Under the pieces are notes generated by a model. The model did no database searches, was not told the DNA's origin, and was given only the letters and a program-made list of their open reading frames with translations. Source: Methylobacterium crusticola (lineage in GTDB: Bacteria > Pseudomonadota > Alphaproteobacteria > Rhizobiales > Beijerinckiaceae). Taken from it: a stretch of DNA of 64,000 bases. The stretch is from the NCBI RefSeq assembly GCF_003574465.1, contig NZ_QOWC01000008.1, positions 1 to 64,000 of the forward strand. The letters are read 5' to 3'. The position numbers and the translations under genes were made by a program. Shown here in pieces: positions 26,455-35,582 of this stretch (position 1 is its first letter; every line of letters begins with the position of its first letter).

Positions 26455-26932
26455 GGCGCGCCTCGGGCGCACGCCTGAGGCGTGCCTCGGGCGCACGCCT
26501 GAGGCGTGCCTCGGGCGCACGCCTGAGGCGTGCCTCGGGCGCACGCCTGAGGCGTGCCTCGGGCGCACGCCTGAGGCGTGCCTCGGGCGCACGCCTGAGG
26601 CGTGCCTCGGGCGCACGCCTGAGGCGTGCCTCGGGCGCACGCCTGAGGCGTGCCTCGGGCGCACGCCTGAGGCGTGCCTCGGGCGCACGCCTGAGGCGTG
26701 CCTCGGGCGCACGCCTGAGGCGTGCCTCGGGCGCACGCCTGAGGCGTGCCTCGGGCGCACGCCTGAGGCGTGCCTCGGGCGCACGCCTGAGGCGTGCCTC
26801 GGGCGCACGCCTGAGGCGTGCCTCGGGCGCACGCCTGAGGCGTGCCTCGGGCGCACGCCTGAGGCGTGCCTCGGGCGCACGCCTGAGGCGTGCCTCGGGC
26901 GCACGCCTGAGGCGCGCCTCGGGGGCGCGCCG
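26453..26932. repeat. Twenty tandem 24-bp hairpin units
   Basis: The period is exactly 24 bp. Units start at 26453 and then every 24 bp to 26909; the central 18 are identical, and the first and last are variants (GAGGCGCGCC start). Each unit contains the inverted repeat AGGCGTGC / GCACGCCT around a 7-nt CTCGGGC spacer, plus the smaller GAGGC-GT-GCCTC. There are no spacers between units. It fills the gap between two convergent genes (the YdhS-like gene, whose stop is in unit 1, and nudC), so it may act as a multi-hairpin bidirectional terminator. Copy number is likely unstable. Confidence 0.97.
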
Positions 26933-26938
26933 CCGCCC

Positions 26939-27856
26939 TCACCAGCCCTCGGCGAAGCCCCGCACCAGGAGGTTGGCGATGGCCATGGGGGGCGGCGTCG
27001 CGAGGCCGTCCGGATGGGTGCGCGCGAGCATCTGCCGCACCTCGTCGCGGGAGAACCAGCGCGCGTCCTCGAGCTCGGTCCGGTCGAGCACGAGGGCGTC
27101 GCCGAGGGCCTCGCCCTCGCAGCCGATCATCAGCGAGGACGGGAACGGCCAGGGCTGGGAGGCGCGGTAGCGCACGGCCCCGACCCGGATGCCGGCCTCC
27201 TCGAACGTCTCGCGCCGGACCGCGTCCTCGATGGTCTCGCCCGGCTCGAGGAAGCCCGCGAGGCACGAGTAGGTGTTCGGCACGAAGCGCGCCTGGCGGC
27301 CGAGCAGGCACCGGTCGCCCCGGGTGACGAGCATGATCACCACCGGGTCGGTGCGGGGGAAGTGCTCGGTGCCGCAGGCCGCGCAGTCGCGCCGGTAGCC
27401 GCCGCACGCGATGGCGGTCGGCGACCCGCACTGGGCGCAGAAGCCGTGGCGCCCGTGCCAGTTCAGGAGGGACTTCGCCGTCGCGAGCACCCCCATCTCG
27501 GGCGCCGGCACCGCGCCCTCGACGGCGACGCTGCGCAGGTCGAGCACCCGGTAGGCAGGGTCGTCGCGGTAGAGGGCGGCGGCGTCCGCCGGGAGCGCCC
27601 CCGCGAAGGCCGGCCGGCCGTCGACCCGCCCGAGGAAGAGCTCGGGCGCCGGCGCGGGCGCCCGCGCGAGGTCCGCGGGCGCCAGCAGGCAGGTCGCGCC
27701 GTCCGGCGTCGGCCGCAGCACCGGCAGGTCGCCGCAGAACAGCAGCAGGCGCGCGTCCGGGGTGCCGGCGAGGGTCGGGGTCGGCCCGGTGCGCTCGGCC
27801 GAGTGGCGTTCGAGGAGACTGTGGGCGTAGCCCAGGCGGTCGAGGGGGGTGGTCAA
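26939..27856 (-). CDS. nudC: NAD(+)/NADH pyrophosphatase (Nudix)
   Basis: A 305-residue Nudix hydrolase that cleaves NADH, NAD+ or NAD caps on RNA to NMN(H) and AMP. A zinc ribbon (FCAQCG and CAACG) precedes the Nudix box GFLEPGETIEDAVRRETFEE-AGI. The NudC-specific SQPWPFPSSLM motif follows. The stop lies 6 bp from the tandem array. Twelve bp separate it from the HIT gene upstream on the same strand, so the two nucleotide hydrolases are probably co-transcribed. Confidence 0.95.
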   Translation of the reverse strand: MTTPLDRLGYAHSLLERHSAERTGPTPTLAGTPDARLLLFCGDLPVLRPTPDGATCLLAPADLARAPAPAPELFLGRVDGRPAFAGALPADAAALYRDDPAYRVLDLRSVAVEGAVPAPEMGVLATAKSLLNWHGRHGFCAQCGSPTAIACGGYRRDCAACGTEHFPRTDPVVIMLVTRGDRCLLGRQARFVPNTYSCLAGFLEPGETIEDAVRRETFEEAGIRVGAVRYRASQPWPFPSSLMIGCEGEALGDALVLDRTELEDARWFSRDEVRQMLARTHPDGLATPPPMAIANLLVRGFAEGW

Positions 27857-27868
27857 GGCGGCGGATCC

Positions 27869-28315
27869 TCAGGCGGCGGCGAAGAGGGCGCGGGCCCGCT
27901 CGACGAGCTGGGCCGCGGCGTGGGGCGGGTAGGACGTGCGGCCGGAGACGCCCCAGACGGGGCCGGGCCAGGCGGGGTCGGAGCGGAAGCGGCCGACGAC
28001 GTGGACGTGCAGCTGCGCCACCACGTTGCCGAGCGCCCCGACATTCACCTTGTCGGGCGCGGCCAGGGCCTGCATCACCCCGACGGCGAGGCGGATCTCG
28101 TCCATCAGGAGGGCGGCGTCCGCGGGCGCGAGGTCGGTGAGCTCGCTCGCGCCCGGGCGGCGCGGCACCAGGACCAGCCAGGGGAAGCGGGCGTCGTCGA
28201 GGAGGAGCACCGAGGACAGCGCGAGGTCGCCGAGGGCGAGCGTGTCGGCGGCGAGGCGCGGGTCGAGCGTGAAGTCCGGTGTCGTGAAGTCCGGTGTCGT
28301 GAAATCCGGTGTCAT
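27869..28315 (-). CDS. HIT family nucleotide hydrolase with triplicated N terminus
   Basis: A 148-residue histidine-triad protein. The signature is QLHVHVVGR, preceded by GALGNVVA; the family hydrolyses nucleoside phosphoramidates or dinucleoside polyphosphates. Residues 2-16 are three copies of Thr-Pro-Asp-Phe-Thr from a 15-bp repeat (28269-28313; the copy next to the start has one changed base). The enzyme core begins at about residue 17 (LDPRLAADTLALGDLAL), so the repeat is an addition before the domain. Located 12 bp upstream of nudC. Confidence 0.88.
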   Translation of the reverse strand: MTPDFTTPDFTTPDFTLDPRLAADTLALGDLALSSVLLLDDARFPWLVLVPRRPGASELTDLAPADAALLMDEIRLAVGVMQALAAPDKVNVGALGNVVAQLHVHVVGRFRSDPAWPGPVWGVSGRTSYPPHAAAQLVERARALFAAA

Positions 28316-28376
28316 GGCCGCCTCGTGATGGCGGCGCAGATGTAGGTCACGACGGGCCGCAGGTAAAACCGCCCGG

Positions 28377-29219
28377 TCAATGCGCCATCAGCACGGGCAT
28401 CGTGGCGTGGGCGAGAATGTGGCTGGTCGGCCCCCCGAAGATCATCTGCCGCAGGCGGCTCTGGGTGTAGGCGCCCTTGACGAGGAGGTCGCAGCCGATG
28501 GCCTCGGCCTCGGCGAGGAAGATCTCGCCGGGCGTGCGGCGGCCCGCCGGCAGCGTGCGCCCCTGGGCCGACAGGCCCTCGCGGTTGAGCGCCGCCGCCA
28601 TCTGCTCGGCGCTCGGCCCCGGCACCATGGCGGTCTCGACGGCCAGGACCTCGATGCGGGCGGCCTTGCGCAGGAACGGCCCCGCGAAGGCCATCGCGCG
28701 GGCCGTCTCGGTCGAGCCGTTCCAGGCGATCACCACGGTCTCGCCGATGCCGGCGGGCGTCGCCGGCGGCGCGATCACGAGGGGGCGGCCGCTCTCGAAC
28801 AGAGCCGCCTCCAGGGTGGTCATGCGCGGGGCGTTCTCGCCGCCCCCCGGCCGGCCCACCACCGTGGCGTTGAACAGGCGCGCGTGCTGGGCGAGGAAGC
28901 CGTCGCCCGGGGCGGCGTCGGGCAGCCAGCGGTAGCGCGGGCCGGCGGTGGACGTGCCGGCCGCCTCGCGCGGGATGCCGCACCGCTCCATGAAGGCCGT
29001 GAACAGGCCGCCGCAATCGCGCGCCTCGACGAGGTCGGTCTCCTCGTCCCGGACCCAGGTCATGCCGCCCACCATGTCGACGGGCACGTACTCGGCCAGG
29101 GCCGGGCGCAAGCCGAAGCCCTCGATGCTGGCATCGAAGCGCCGGGCGGTCAGGACGGCGGTCTCCAGCACGGAATCGAGCAGGGCGTGACGCGCGACCG
29201 GGACGAGCAGGGTCTTCAT
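28377..29219 (-). CDS. Universal stress protein (tandem Usp domains)
   Basis: A 280-residue protein of the UspA superfamily. The first part starts with the usual KTLLVPVARHALLDSVL strand-helix. The second Usp domain begins at VVIAWNGSTETARAMAFAGP and ends with the nucleotide-binding-like loop KGAYTQSRLRQMIFGGPTSH followed by MPVLMAH. Such proteins support stress survival, often by binding ATP. ATG 29219 is chosen because the conserved domain starts immediately there. Confidence 0.88.
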   Translation of the reverse strand: MKTLLVPVARHALLDSVLETAVLTARRFDASIEGFGLRPALAEYVPVDMVGGMTWVRDEETDLVEARDCGGLFTAFMERCGIPREAAGTSTAGPRYRWLPDAAPGDGFLAQHARLFNATVVGRPGGGENAPRMTTLEAALFESGRPLVIAPPATPAGIGETVVIAWNGSTETARAMAFAGPFLRKAARIEVLAVETAMVPGPSAEQMAAALNREGLSAQGRTLPAGRRTPGEIFLAEAEAIGCDLLVKGAYTQSRLRQMIFGGPTSHILAHATMPVLMAH

Positions 29220-29296
29220 GGGCGCGGACTCATTCTCTGGCGGCGGGCCTCGACGCCGCATTGCATCACGGCCCCGTCAGGCCTGTCCAGAGCGTC

Positions 29297-30490
29297 TCAG
29301 CGAAGTCCCGCGAGGGCGCCCGCCCCGGCGCTGGCGAGCACCACGAGCCAGGGCGGAGCCTTCCACAGGAACAGGAGCAGGAAGGCCGCGAGCGCGATCG
29401 CGTAGTCGCCGCGCCCGGCGATGCCGGTGGTCCAGACGGGGTCGTAGAGGGCGGCCAGGAGCAGGCCGACCACCGCGGCGTTGACGCCCCGGAGCGCGGC
29501 CTGCGCCCCCGGCCGGGCCCGCAGCCGGCCCCAGAACGGCAGCGTGCCGACGACGAGGAGGAACGAGGGCAGGAAGATCGCCACGAGGCAGAGCGCCGCC
29601 ATGGGCACCCCCCCGATCACCGCCCCGAGATAGGCCGCGAAGGTGAAGAGCGGTCCCGGCACCGCCTGCGCGGCGCCGTAGCCGGCCAGGAAGGCGTCGC
29701 CCGGAACGAGCCCCTGGGGCACCAGCTGGGCCTGGAGCAGCGGCAGCACCACGTGGCCGCCGCCGAACACCAGGGCGCCGGTGCGGTAGAAGCCCGCGGC
29801 GACGCCGAGGGCGGGGCTCCCGCTCCACTGCGCCGCCAGGGGCAGCCCGGCGAGGAGGAGGACGAACAGGCCGAGGGCGGCGAGCGCCGTGCGCCGCCCG
29901 ACGGTGAGCGGCAGGGTGCTGCCGCCCGGGGCCGCGCCGTCCCGCAGGAAGGCCAGCCCGGCGAGGCCGCCGAGCGCGATGGCGGCGAGTTGCCCGCTGG
30001 TGTCGGGCAGCGCGAGCGCCACCAGGGCCGCCGCCACCGCCAGGCTGGCGCGGGCGCGGTCCGGCGTGAGGCTCCGCATCATGCCGAGCACCGCGAGGGC
30101 CACCACCGCCACGGCGGCGGCCCTGAGGCCGGCGAGCGGCCCCGCGCCGAGGGCCGGGCCGAGGAGGCCGGTCCCCCAGGAGAACAGCACGAGGAGCGCC
30201 GCCGAGGGCAGGGTGAAGCCGATCCAGGCCGCCAGCGCCCCGGCGAACCCCGCCCGCGACAGGCCGATCGCCAGGCCGACCTGGCTGCTCGCCGGGCCCG
30301 GCAGGAACTGGCAGAGGGCGACGAGGTCGGCGTAGGCCGCCTCGTCGAGCCAGCGCCGCCGGCTCACGAACTCCTCGCGGAAGTAGCCGAGATGCGCGAC
30401 CGGGCCCCCGAACGAGGTCAGGCCGAGGCGCAGGAAGGCGCCGAGCACCTCGGCCCAGCCTCCGGGCGGGCCCGCCTCCGGACGGTCCAT
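29297..30490 (-). CDS. chrA: Chromate transporter
   Basis: A 397-residue inner-membrane protein with two homologous CHR halves (long-chain type). The first half has FGGPVAHLGYFREEFV and CQFLPGPASSQVGLAIG; the second has GALVFGGGHVVLPLLQAQLV and GYGAAQAVPGPLFTFAAYLG. ChrA proteins expel chromate by proton coupling; some transport sulfate-like anions. It is encoded 3 bp after an MFS transporter on the same strand, a likely operon. No ChrB regulator is next to it. Confidence 0.93.
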   Translation of the reverse strand: MDRPEAGPPGGWAEVLGAFLRLGLTSFGGPVAHLGYFREEFVSRRRWLDEAAYADLVALCQFLPGPASSQVGLAIGLSRAGFAGALAAWIGFTLPSAALLVLFSWGTGLLGPALGAGPLAGLRAAAVAVVALAVLGMMRSLTPDRARASLAVAAALVALALPDTSGQLAAIALGGLAGLAFLRDGAAPGGSTLPLTVGRRTALAALGLFVLLLAGLPLAAQWSGSPALGVAAGFYRTGALVFGGGHVVLPLLQAQLVPQGLVPGDAFLAGYGAAQAVPGPLFTFAAYLGAVIGGVPMAALCLVAIFLPSFLLVVGTLPFWGRLRARPGAQAALRGVNAAVVGLLLAALYDPVWTTGIAGRGDYAIALAAFLLLFLWKAPPWLVVLASAGAGALAGLR

Positions 30491-30493
30491 CGG

Positions 30494-31765
30494 TCAGGGA
30501 CCGGCCGCGGCGCCGACGGGCCGGGCGGGCGCCTGCCGCGCCCCGCTCTGGCCGCAGGCGGTGCCGCCGGCATCCTGCCCCCCGGGCGCGCAGGTCTCCT
30601 CCAGCCACAGCACCATCCCGAGGGCGAGGCAGGCCGGCAGCCCGAGGGCCAGGAAGGCCCAGGTCCAGCCGAGATGCAGGGCGAGGAGGCCGCCGACCCA
30701 GCCCGAGAGCGCGCCGCCGACGCCCTGCACGGCCGCGACCGTGCCGAGGGCCGTCTGGGTGCGGCCCGAGCCCCAGGTGAGGTCGGCCACCACCACCGGC
30801 ACGGCGACGCCGATGACGCCCGACGCGACCCCGTCGAGCACCTCCGCCAGGATCAGCCAGTAGGGATCGGCGAGGAGCGCCGAGAGCACGGCCCGCAGCG
30901 GCAGCACCGCGCAGGCCGCGAGCAGGAGCTGGCGCCGGCCGCGCCGGTCGGCGAGGGAGCCGGCGAAGAGCGCGACCGGGATCATCACCGCCTGCGCCAC
31001 GATGACGTAGCGGGCGGTCCAGCCGGTGCCGTCCTGGCCGGCCGCCACGAGCTTCTGGCCGAGCAGGCTCAGCATCGAGCCGTTGGCGAGGTTGAACAGG
31101 GCGAGGGCCGCCGAGAGGATCAGGAGGCGCCGGTCCGCCAGCACCGTCAGGATCGCGGAGCGCTCCTGGCCGTCATCCGGCTCGTCCTCCTTCCAGCCGA
31201 CGGCGCGGCGCCGGTTCCAGGCCCCGGCGGGTGTCGCGAGCGCCGCGACGATCGCCGCGGCGGCGAGCACGCCGAGCACCCAGAAGGCGATGCTCGGCCC
31301 GAAGGACGCCGTGCCGAAGCCGATCACGAGGGCGGCGCCCAGGATGCCGACGTGGTTCCAGGCCTGGTTGCGGCCCTGCTGGCGCGGGAAGGCCTGCTTG
31401 CCGACCATGCCGAGGGTGAGGGCCGTCACGGCCGGAACCACGAGGGTGCCGCCGAGGGCCGCCACGAACTGCGCCGCGAGCACCGACAGGAAGGCGCGGG
31501 CCGGCAGGAGCAGCACGGTGCCGGCGAGGATCATCGCGCAGGCCGCCGCGATCAGCAGCCGCGGCCGGGCCGCGCGGTCGACGAGGGCCCCCATGGGCCC
31601 GCTCAGCGCCAGGGTGGCGAACCCCACGATGGTGGTGACGAGGCCGACCTGGCTCGGGCCCCAATGCGCGGCCTGCGCCAGCCAGGTGCCGAGGAACGGC
31701 CCGAGCCCGCCCTGGATGTCGCCCACGGAGGCGTTGATCAGGGCGAGGTGGGCGGTGGGAGTCAT
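30494..31765 (-). CDS. Major facilitator superfamily transporter
   Basis: A 423-residue, roughly 12-helix MFS permease. The loop between helices 2 and 3 shows the motif-A-like GPMGALVDRAARPRLL; the equivalent in the second half is GSLADRRGRRQLLL. The start is ATG 31765. It precedes chrA by 3 bp, so a shared role in anion or metal export is possible, but the substrate is not visible in the sequence. The C-terminal tail is Pro/Gly/Ala-rich. Confidence 0.9.
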   Translation of the reverse strand: MTPTAHLALINASVGDIQGGLGPFLGTWLAQAAHWGPSQVGLVTTIVGFATLALSGPMGALVDRAARPRLLIAAACAMILAGTVLLLPARAFLSVLAAQFVAALGGTLVVPAVTALTLGMVGKQAFPRQQGRNQAWNHVGILGAALVIGFGTASFGPSIAFWVLGVLAAAAIVAALATPAGAWNRRRAVGWKEDEPDDGQERSAILTVLADRRLLILSAALALFNLANGSMLSLLGQKLVAAGQDGTGWTARYVIVAQAVMIPVALFAGSLADRRGRRQLLLAACAVLPLRAVLSALLADPYWLILAEVLDGVASGVIGVAVPVVVADLTWGSGRTQTALGTVAAVQGVGGALSGWVGGLLALHLGWTWAFLALGLPACLALGMVLWLEETCAPGGQDAGGTACGQSGARQAPARPVGAAAGP

Positions 31766-31841
31766 CAATGCGCTTCAACCCTGCTCGGCCGCGACGGTCC
31801 GCGATGAGCACCAACGCGGCTGAACCCGGAATGATCGCCCG

Positions 31842-32390
31842 TCACGGCGTCGGCACCGCGCAGGCGGCCGCGAGGCGCGCGAGGACCGGGTCGGCCACGC
31901 CCAGGGCGACGAGCTGGTCGTGGGTGTGGCGGACGTAGTCCGGGTTGGCGCCGGAGCGGCCGAGCCCCTGGCGCACCAGGCGCACGAGGTCGGCCTCCGG
32001 GAGGCGGCCGGCATATTGCGGGTGCCGGCGGTCGACCAGGTAGGTTACGGCCGCGACCCGGCGCCCGTCGTCCAGGCCGACGCCGAGCACCCGCTCGACG
32101 TAGACCGCCGTGACCTGCTCGCGCTCGCGCAGGTAGGCCAGGGCGGCGGCGGCCTCGGCGGCCGCGACCCGGAAGGCCACGCCGCGGCAGGAGCCGCCGC
32201 GGTCGAGCCCGAGCACCAGCCCGGGCCGCTCGGGCGTGCCGCGGTGGACGTGCGAGAGCACGCAGAGCGCCCGGTGGTAGCCCCGCAGGCGCCCCGGCCG
32301 CCGCTCCGCGAACGGGAAGCCCGGGCGCCACATCAGCGAGCCGTAGCCGAAGATCCAGAGATCCGCGGGCGCGTGCGCTCCTGCCTCCAT
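31842..32390 (-). CDS. Glutathione-specific gamma-glutamylcyclotransferase (ChaC family)
   Basis: A 182-residue ChaC-like protein, which degrades glutathione to 5-oxoproline and Cys-Gly. The N-terminal fold motif is LWIFGYGSLMWRPGFPF; the region YLREREQVTAVYVERV holds the likely catalytic Glu. The length matches bacterial ChaC. It diverges from the DUF2125-like gene with a 119-bp shared intergenic region. Confidence 0.9.
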   Translation of the reverse strand: MEAGAHAPADLWIFGYGSLMWRPGFPFAERRPGRLRGYHRALCVLSHVHRGTPERPGLVLGLDRGGSCRGVAFRVAAAEAAAALAYLREREQVTAVYVERVLGVGLDDGRRVAAVTYLVDRRHPQYAGRLPEADLVRLVRQGLGRSGANPDYVRHTHDQLVALGVADPVLARLAAACAVPTP

Positions 32391-32509
32391 GCTCCCGTCC
32401 CAGCCCCGCCCCCGGCACGACCTCGTGACCGCGCCTCCCTTGCCGGCCGCGGCCGGTACCAGCTACGGGGGCTCGGTTCAATCCGAACGCGACACCAGGG
32501 ATCGCCGTG

Positions 32510-33637
32510 ATGACGCAGGGGCCGGAGACGGAGGTGGAGGTGGCGCCGGGCCGGCGCGCCCGGCGCATCGGCCTGTTCGCGCCCTTCCTCCTGCTCGTGC
32601 TGGCGGGCCTGCTCTGGACGGGCGCCTGGTTCTGGCTGCGGGGCCGGGCCGACCAGGAGATCGACGGCTGGTTCGCCCGCGAGGCCCGGGCCGGGCGCAC
32701 CTGGACCTGCGCCGAGCGCTCGCTCACCGGCTACCCGTTCCGGCTCGAGCTGCGCTGCGCCGCGCTCGCCTTCACGCGCTCGGACGTGAGTTTTTCGGTC
32801 GGTCCCGTGGTGGCGGTGGCGCAGGTCTACCAGCCGCGCCACGTCATCCTGGAGGCGACCGGCCCGTTCCGGGTCGAGCAGGACGGGCTCCCGGGCGACG
32901 TGACCTGGCGCCTGCTCGAGGTGAGCCTGCACCTCACGGACGGGGGGTTCCAGCGCGCCTCCCTGGTGGTGGACGGGCTGAAGGGCGCGGTCGCGGGCGT
33001 GCAGCCGACGCCCGTCGACTTCACCACCGACCACCTCGAGCTGCACGCCCGCCCGACCCCGGGCCGGTTCGACGCGGACGGCGCCGTCGACCTGAGCGCC
33101 CGGGTGACCCGCGCCACCCTGCCGCTGCTCGACCCCTGGCTCGGCGGCCCGGAGCCCGCCGACCTCGCCCTCGACGCCACGGTGACCCGGGCGGCGGGCT
33201 TCCGCACCCGGCCCCTCGCCGAGGAGCTCGAGCGCTGGCGCGAGGCCGGCGGCACCGCCGAGCTGACGCGCCTCTCCGTCGACAAGGGCAGCTGCCGGCT
33301 GCGGGCGCAGGGCGCCCTCGCCCTCGACGCGCTGCACCGGGTCGCCGGCCAGCTCGACGTCAGGACCGCCGGGCTCGAGCAGGTGATCGCCCCCCTGATC
33401 AGCGAGCAGCTCGGCGCGCGCCTCGGCGGCGACGGCGCGGCACTCGTCGGCAACATCGTGGGCCAGTTCCTCGGCGGCCGGCGCCGCGAGACCGGCCCGG
33501 CCCAGATCGACCAGGACGGCCAGCAGCGCCCGGGCGACCCGCCCCTCAAGGTGCTGCCCCCGGTGCGCCTCACCGCCGGGCGGGTCGTGGTCGGGCCGTT
33601 CACGCTGCCGAACGTGCGGCTGACGCCGCTCTACTGA
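32510..33637 (+). CDS. DUF2125-like membrane-anchored protein
   Basis: A 375-residue alphaproteobacterial protein of unknown function. A TM helix at about 20-44 (IGLFAPFLLLVLAGLLWTGA) is followed by a large domain expected in the periplasm with the characteristic early segment AERSLTGYPFRLELRCAALA. No catalytic motif is evident; the repeated beta-rich pattern recalls AsmA-like lipid-handling proteins, which is a weak analogy. ATG 32510 directly follows an in-frame GTG at 32507. The next gene starts 77 bp downstream. Confidence 0.8.
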   Translation: MTQGPETEVEVAPGRRARRIGLFAPFLLLVLAGLLWTGAWFWLRGRADQEIDGWFAREARAGRTWTCAERSLTGYPFRLELRCAALAFTRSDVSFSVGPVVAVAQVYQPRHVILEATGPFRVEQDGLPGDVTWRLLEVSLHLTDGGFQRASLVVDGLKGAVAGVQPTPVDFTTDHLELHARPTPGRFDADGAVDLSARVTRATLPLLDPWLGGPEPADLALDATVTRAAGFRTRPLAEELERWREAGGTAELTRLSVDKGSCRLRAQGALALDALHRVAGQLDVRTAGLEQVIAPLISEQLGARLGGDGAALVGNIVGQFLGGRRRETGPAQIDQDGQQRPGDPPLKVLPPVRLTAGRVVVGPFTLPNVRLTPLY

Positions 33638-33714
33638 CGCGCCCGCGGCCGACGCCGCGCTCCGGAGCGCCGCCGGGGATTGCCGCCCCGGCCCGCGCAT
33701 CGTACCCCTCGCGG

Positions 33715-35544
33715 ATGACCGAGACCGCCCGCTTCCAGAGCTTCGACGACCCCAGCCACCGGGAGGGCGCCGCCCGGATCGCGGCGCTCCGGGCCGCCAT
33801 GGCGCAGCGCGGCGTCACCGGCTTCGTGGTGCCGCGGGCCGACGAGCACCAGTCGGAATACGTGCCGCCCCACGCCGAGCGGCTGGCGTGGCTCACCGGC
33901 TTCACGGGCTCGGCCGGCACCGCGATCGTGCTCGCCGACCGGGCCGCCCTCGTGGTGGACGGGCGCTACACGCTCCAGGCGGCCGAGCAGGTCGACACCG
34001 GGGTGATCACGCCGGTGCCCCTCGCCGAGACCTCGGCCGAGGCCTGGATCGAGCAGAACCTGCCGGCCGGCGGCGTGCTCGCCTACGATCCCTGGCTGCA
34101 CACGCCGGACGGCCTCGCCCGGATCGAGCGGGCCGCGGCGGCGGCGGGCGGGTGCGCCGAGCCGACCTCCCTCAACCTCGTCGACCTCGTCTGGATCGAC
34201 CGTCCCCCAGCCCCCCGGGGGCCCGTGGTGCCCTACCCGGCCGCGTTCGCCGGCGAGGACGCGCAGGCCAAGCTCGCCCGCGTGCGCGAGGCGCTCGCCA
34301 AGGGCCGCCACGACGCGCTGGTGGTCTCCGACCCCCACAACCTCGCCTGGCTGTTCAACCTGCGCGGCAGCGACGTGCCCCACACGCCCCTGCCCCTCGG
34401 CTACGCGCTGATCCGGCGCGAGGGCCGGCCGCTCCTGTTCCTCGACGCGGCCAAGGTCACGCCGGAGGCGGCCGCCGCGGTGGAGGCCCTCGCCGAGAGG
34501 AGCGGCCCGGAGGACCTGCCGGGGGCGCTCGACGCCCTCGGGGCCGCCAAGGCGCGGGTGCGCCTCGACGCCGCCACCGGCGCGGTGGCGCTGCGGCGCC
34601 GGATCGAGGCCGCCGGGGGGCGGGTCGACGTCGGCCCCGACCCGATCACCGCCATGAAGGCGGTCAAGAACGCGGCCGAGATCGCGGGATCGCGGTCGGC
34701 CCACGCCCGCGACGGCGCTGCGGTCACGCGCTTCCTCGCCTGGCTCGGCCGGGAGGCGCCGCAGGGCGGCGTGAGCGAGATCGCCGCCGTGGCGCGCCTG
34801 GAGGCCTTCCGGGCGGAGGCCAACGACCTGCGGGAGGTCGCCTTCCCGACCATCTCGGGCAGCGGGCCGAACGGCGCCATCGTGCATTACCGGGTCACCC
34901 GGGGCACGGACCGGACGGTGCGGCCGGGCGAGCTCTTCCTGATCGATTCGGGGGCCCAGTACCTCGACGGCACCACGGACATCACCCGCACGGTCGCGGT
35001 CGGCCCGCCCACGGACGAGATGCGCGACCGCTTCACCCGGGTGCTGCGGGGCCACATCGCCATCGCGACGGCTCTGTTTCCCCGCGGCACCACCGGCGCG
35101 CAGCTCGACAGCTTCGCCCGCCGGCCGCTCTGGGAGGCCGGCCTCGACTTCGACCACGGCACCGGCCACGGCGTCGGCGCCTTCCTGTCGGTGCACGAGG
35201 GCCCCCAGCGCATCGCCAAGACCGGCACGGCGGCGCTGCAGCCCGGCATGATCGTCTCGAACGAGCCGGGCTACTACCGGGCGGGCGCCTTCGGCATCCG
35301 GATCGAGAACCTCGTCCTCGTCGAGGCGCGGGAGGTCGCCGGCGCCGAGCGGCCGACGCTCGGCTTCGAGACCCTGACGCTGGCGCCGATCGACCGCGCC
35401 CTGGTCGTGCCCGGGATGCTGACGGACCCCGAGGCGGCCTGGCTCGACGCCTACCACGCGCGGGTGCGCGAGACGCTCTCCCGCCTCGTGGACGACGCGA
35501 CGCGGGCCTGGCTCGCGGAGGCGACCCGGCCGATCCGGGGCTGA
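33715..35544 (+). CDS. Xaa-Pro aminopeptidase (M24B)
   Basis: A 609-residue cytosolic metallopeptidase that removes N-terminal residues ahead of proline. It has two N-terminal creatinase-like domains and the C-terminal pita-bread domain. Metal ligands are the Asp residues in LIDSGAQYLDGTTDITRT, the His of HGTGHGVG and the Glu residues of NEPGYY and RIENLVLV (roughly residues 410-535), all intact. The length fits the long alphaproteobacterial/eukaryotic-type APP family. ATG 33715 gives the standard start. Confidence 0.95.
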   Translation: MTETARFQSFDDPSHREGAARIAALRAAMAQRGVTGFVVPRADEHQSEYVPPHAERLAWLTGFTGSAGTAIVLADRAALVVDGRYTLQAAEQVDTGVITPVPLAETSAEAWIEQNLPAGGVLAYDPWLHTPDGLARIERAAAAAGGCAEPTSLNLVDLVWIDRPPAPRGPVVPYPAAFAGEDAQAKLARVREALAKGRHDALVVSDPHNLAWLFNLRGSDVPHTPLPLGYALIRREGRPLLFLDAAKVTPEAAAAVEALAERSGPEDLPGALDALGAAKARVRLDAATGAVALRRRIEAAGGRVDVGPDPITAMKAVKNAAEIAGSRSAHARDGAAVTRFLAWLGREAPQGGVSEIAAVARLEAFRAEANDLREVAFPTISGSGPNGAIVHYRVTRGTDRTVRPGELFLIDSGAQYLDGTTDITRTVAVGPPTDEMRDRFTRVLRGHIAIATALFPRGTTGAQLDSFARRPLWEAGLDFDHGTGHGVGAFLSVHEGPQRIAKTGTAALQPGMIVSNEPGYYRAGAFGIRIENLVLVEAREVAGAERPTLGFETLTLAPIDRALVVPGMLTDPEAAWLDAYHARVRETLSRLVDDATRAWLAEATRPIRG

Positions 35545-35582
35545 GGGGCCGCCCCCGGCCGGGGGCCGAGGCAGCGCCCGCC

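Noticed and set aside
26453-26932. CRISPR array
   Set aside because: The 24-bp units are directly adjacent with no unique spacers, and there are no cas genes in the window.
26337-27431. Long repeat proteins encoded across the 24-bp array (for example eight-residue repeats on either strand)
   Set aside because: The period is a multiple of 3 and the unit happens to lack stops in several frames, so every such frame stays open; none has its own ribosome binding site or conserved domain and they overlap well-supported genes.
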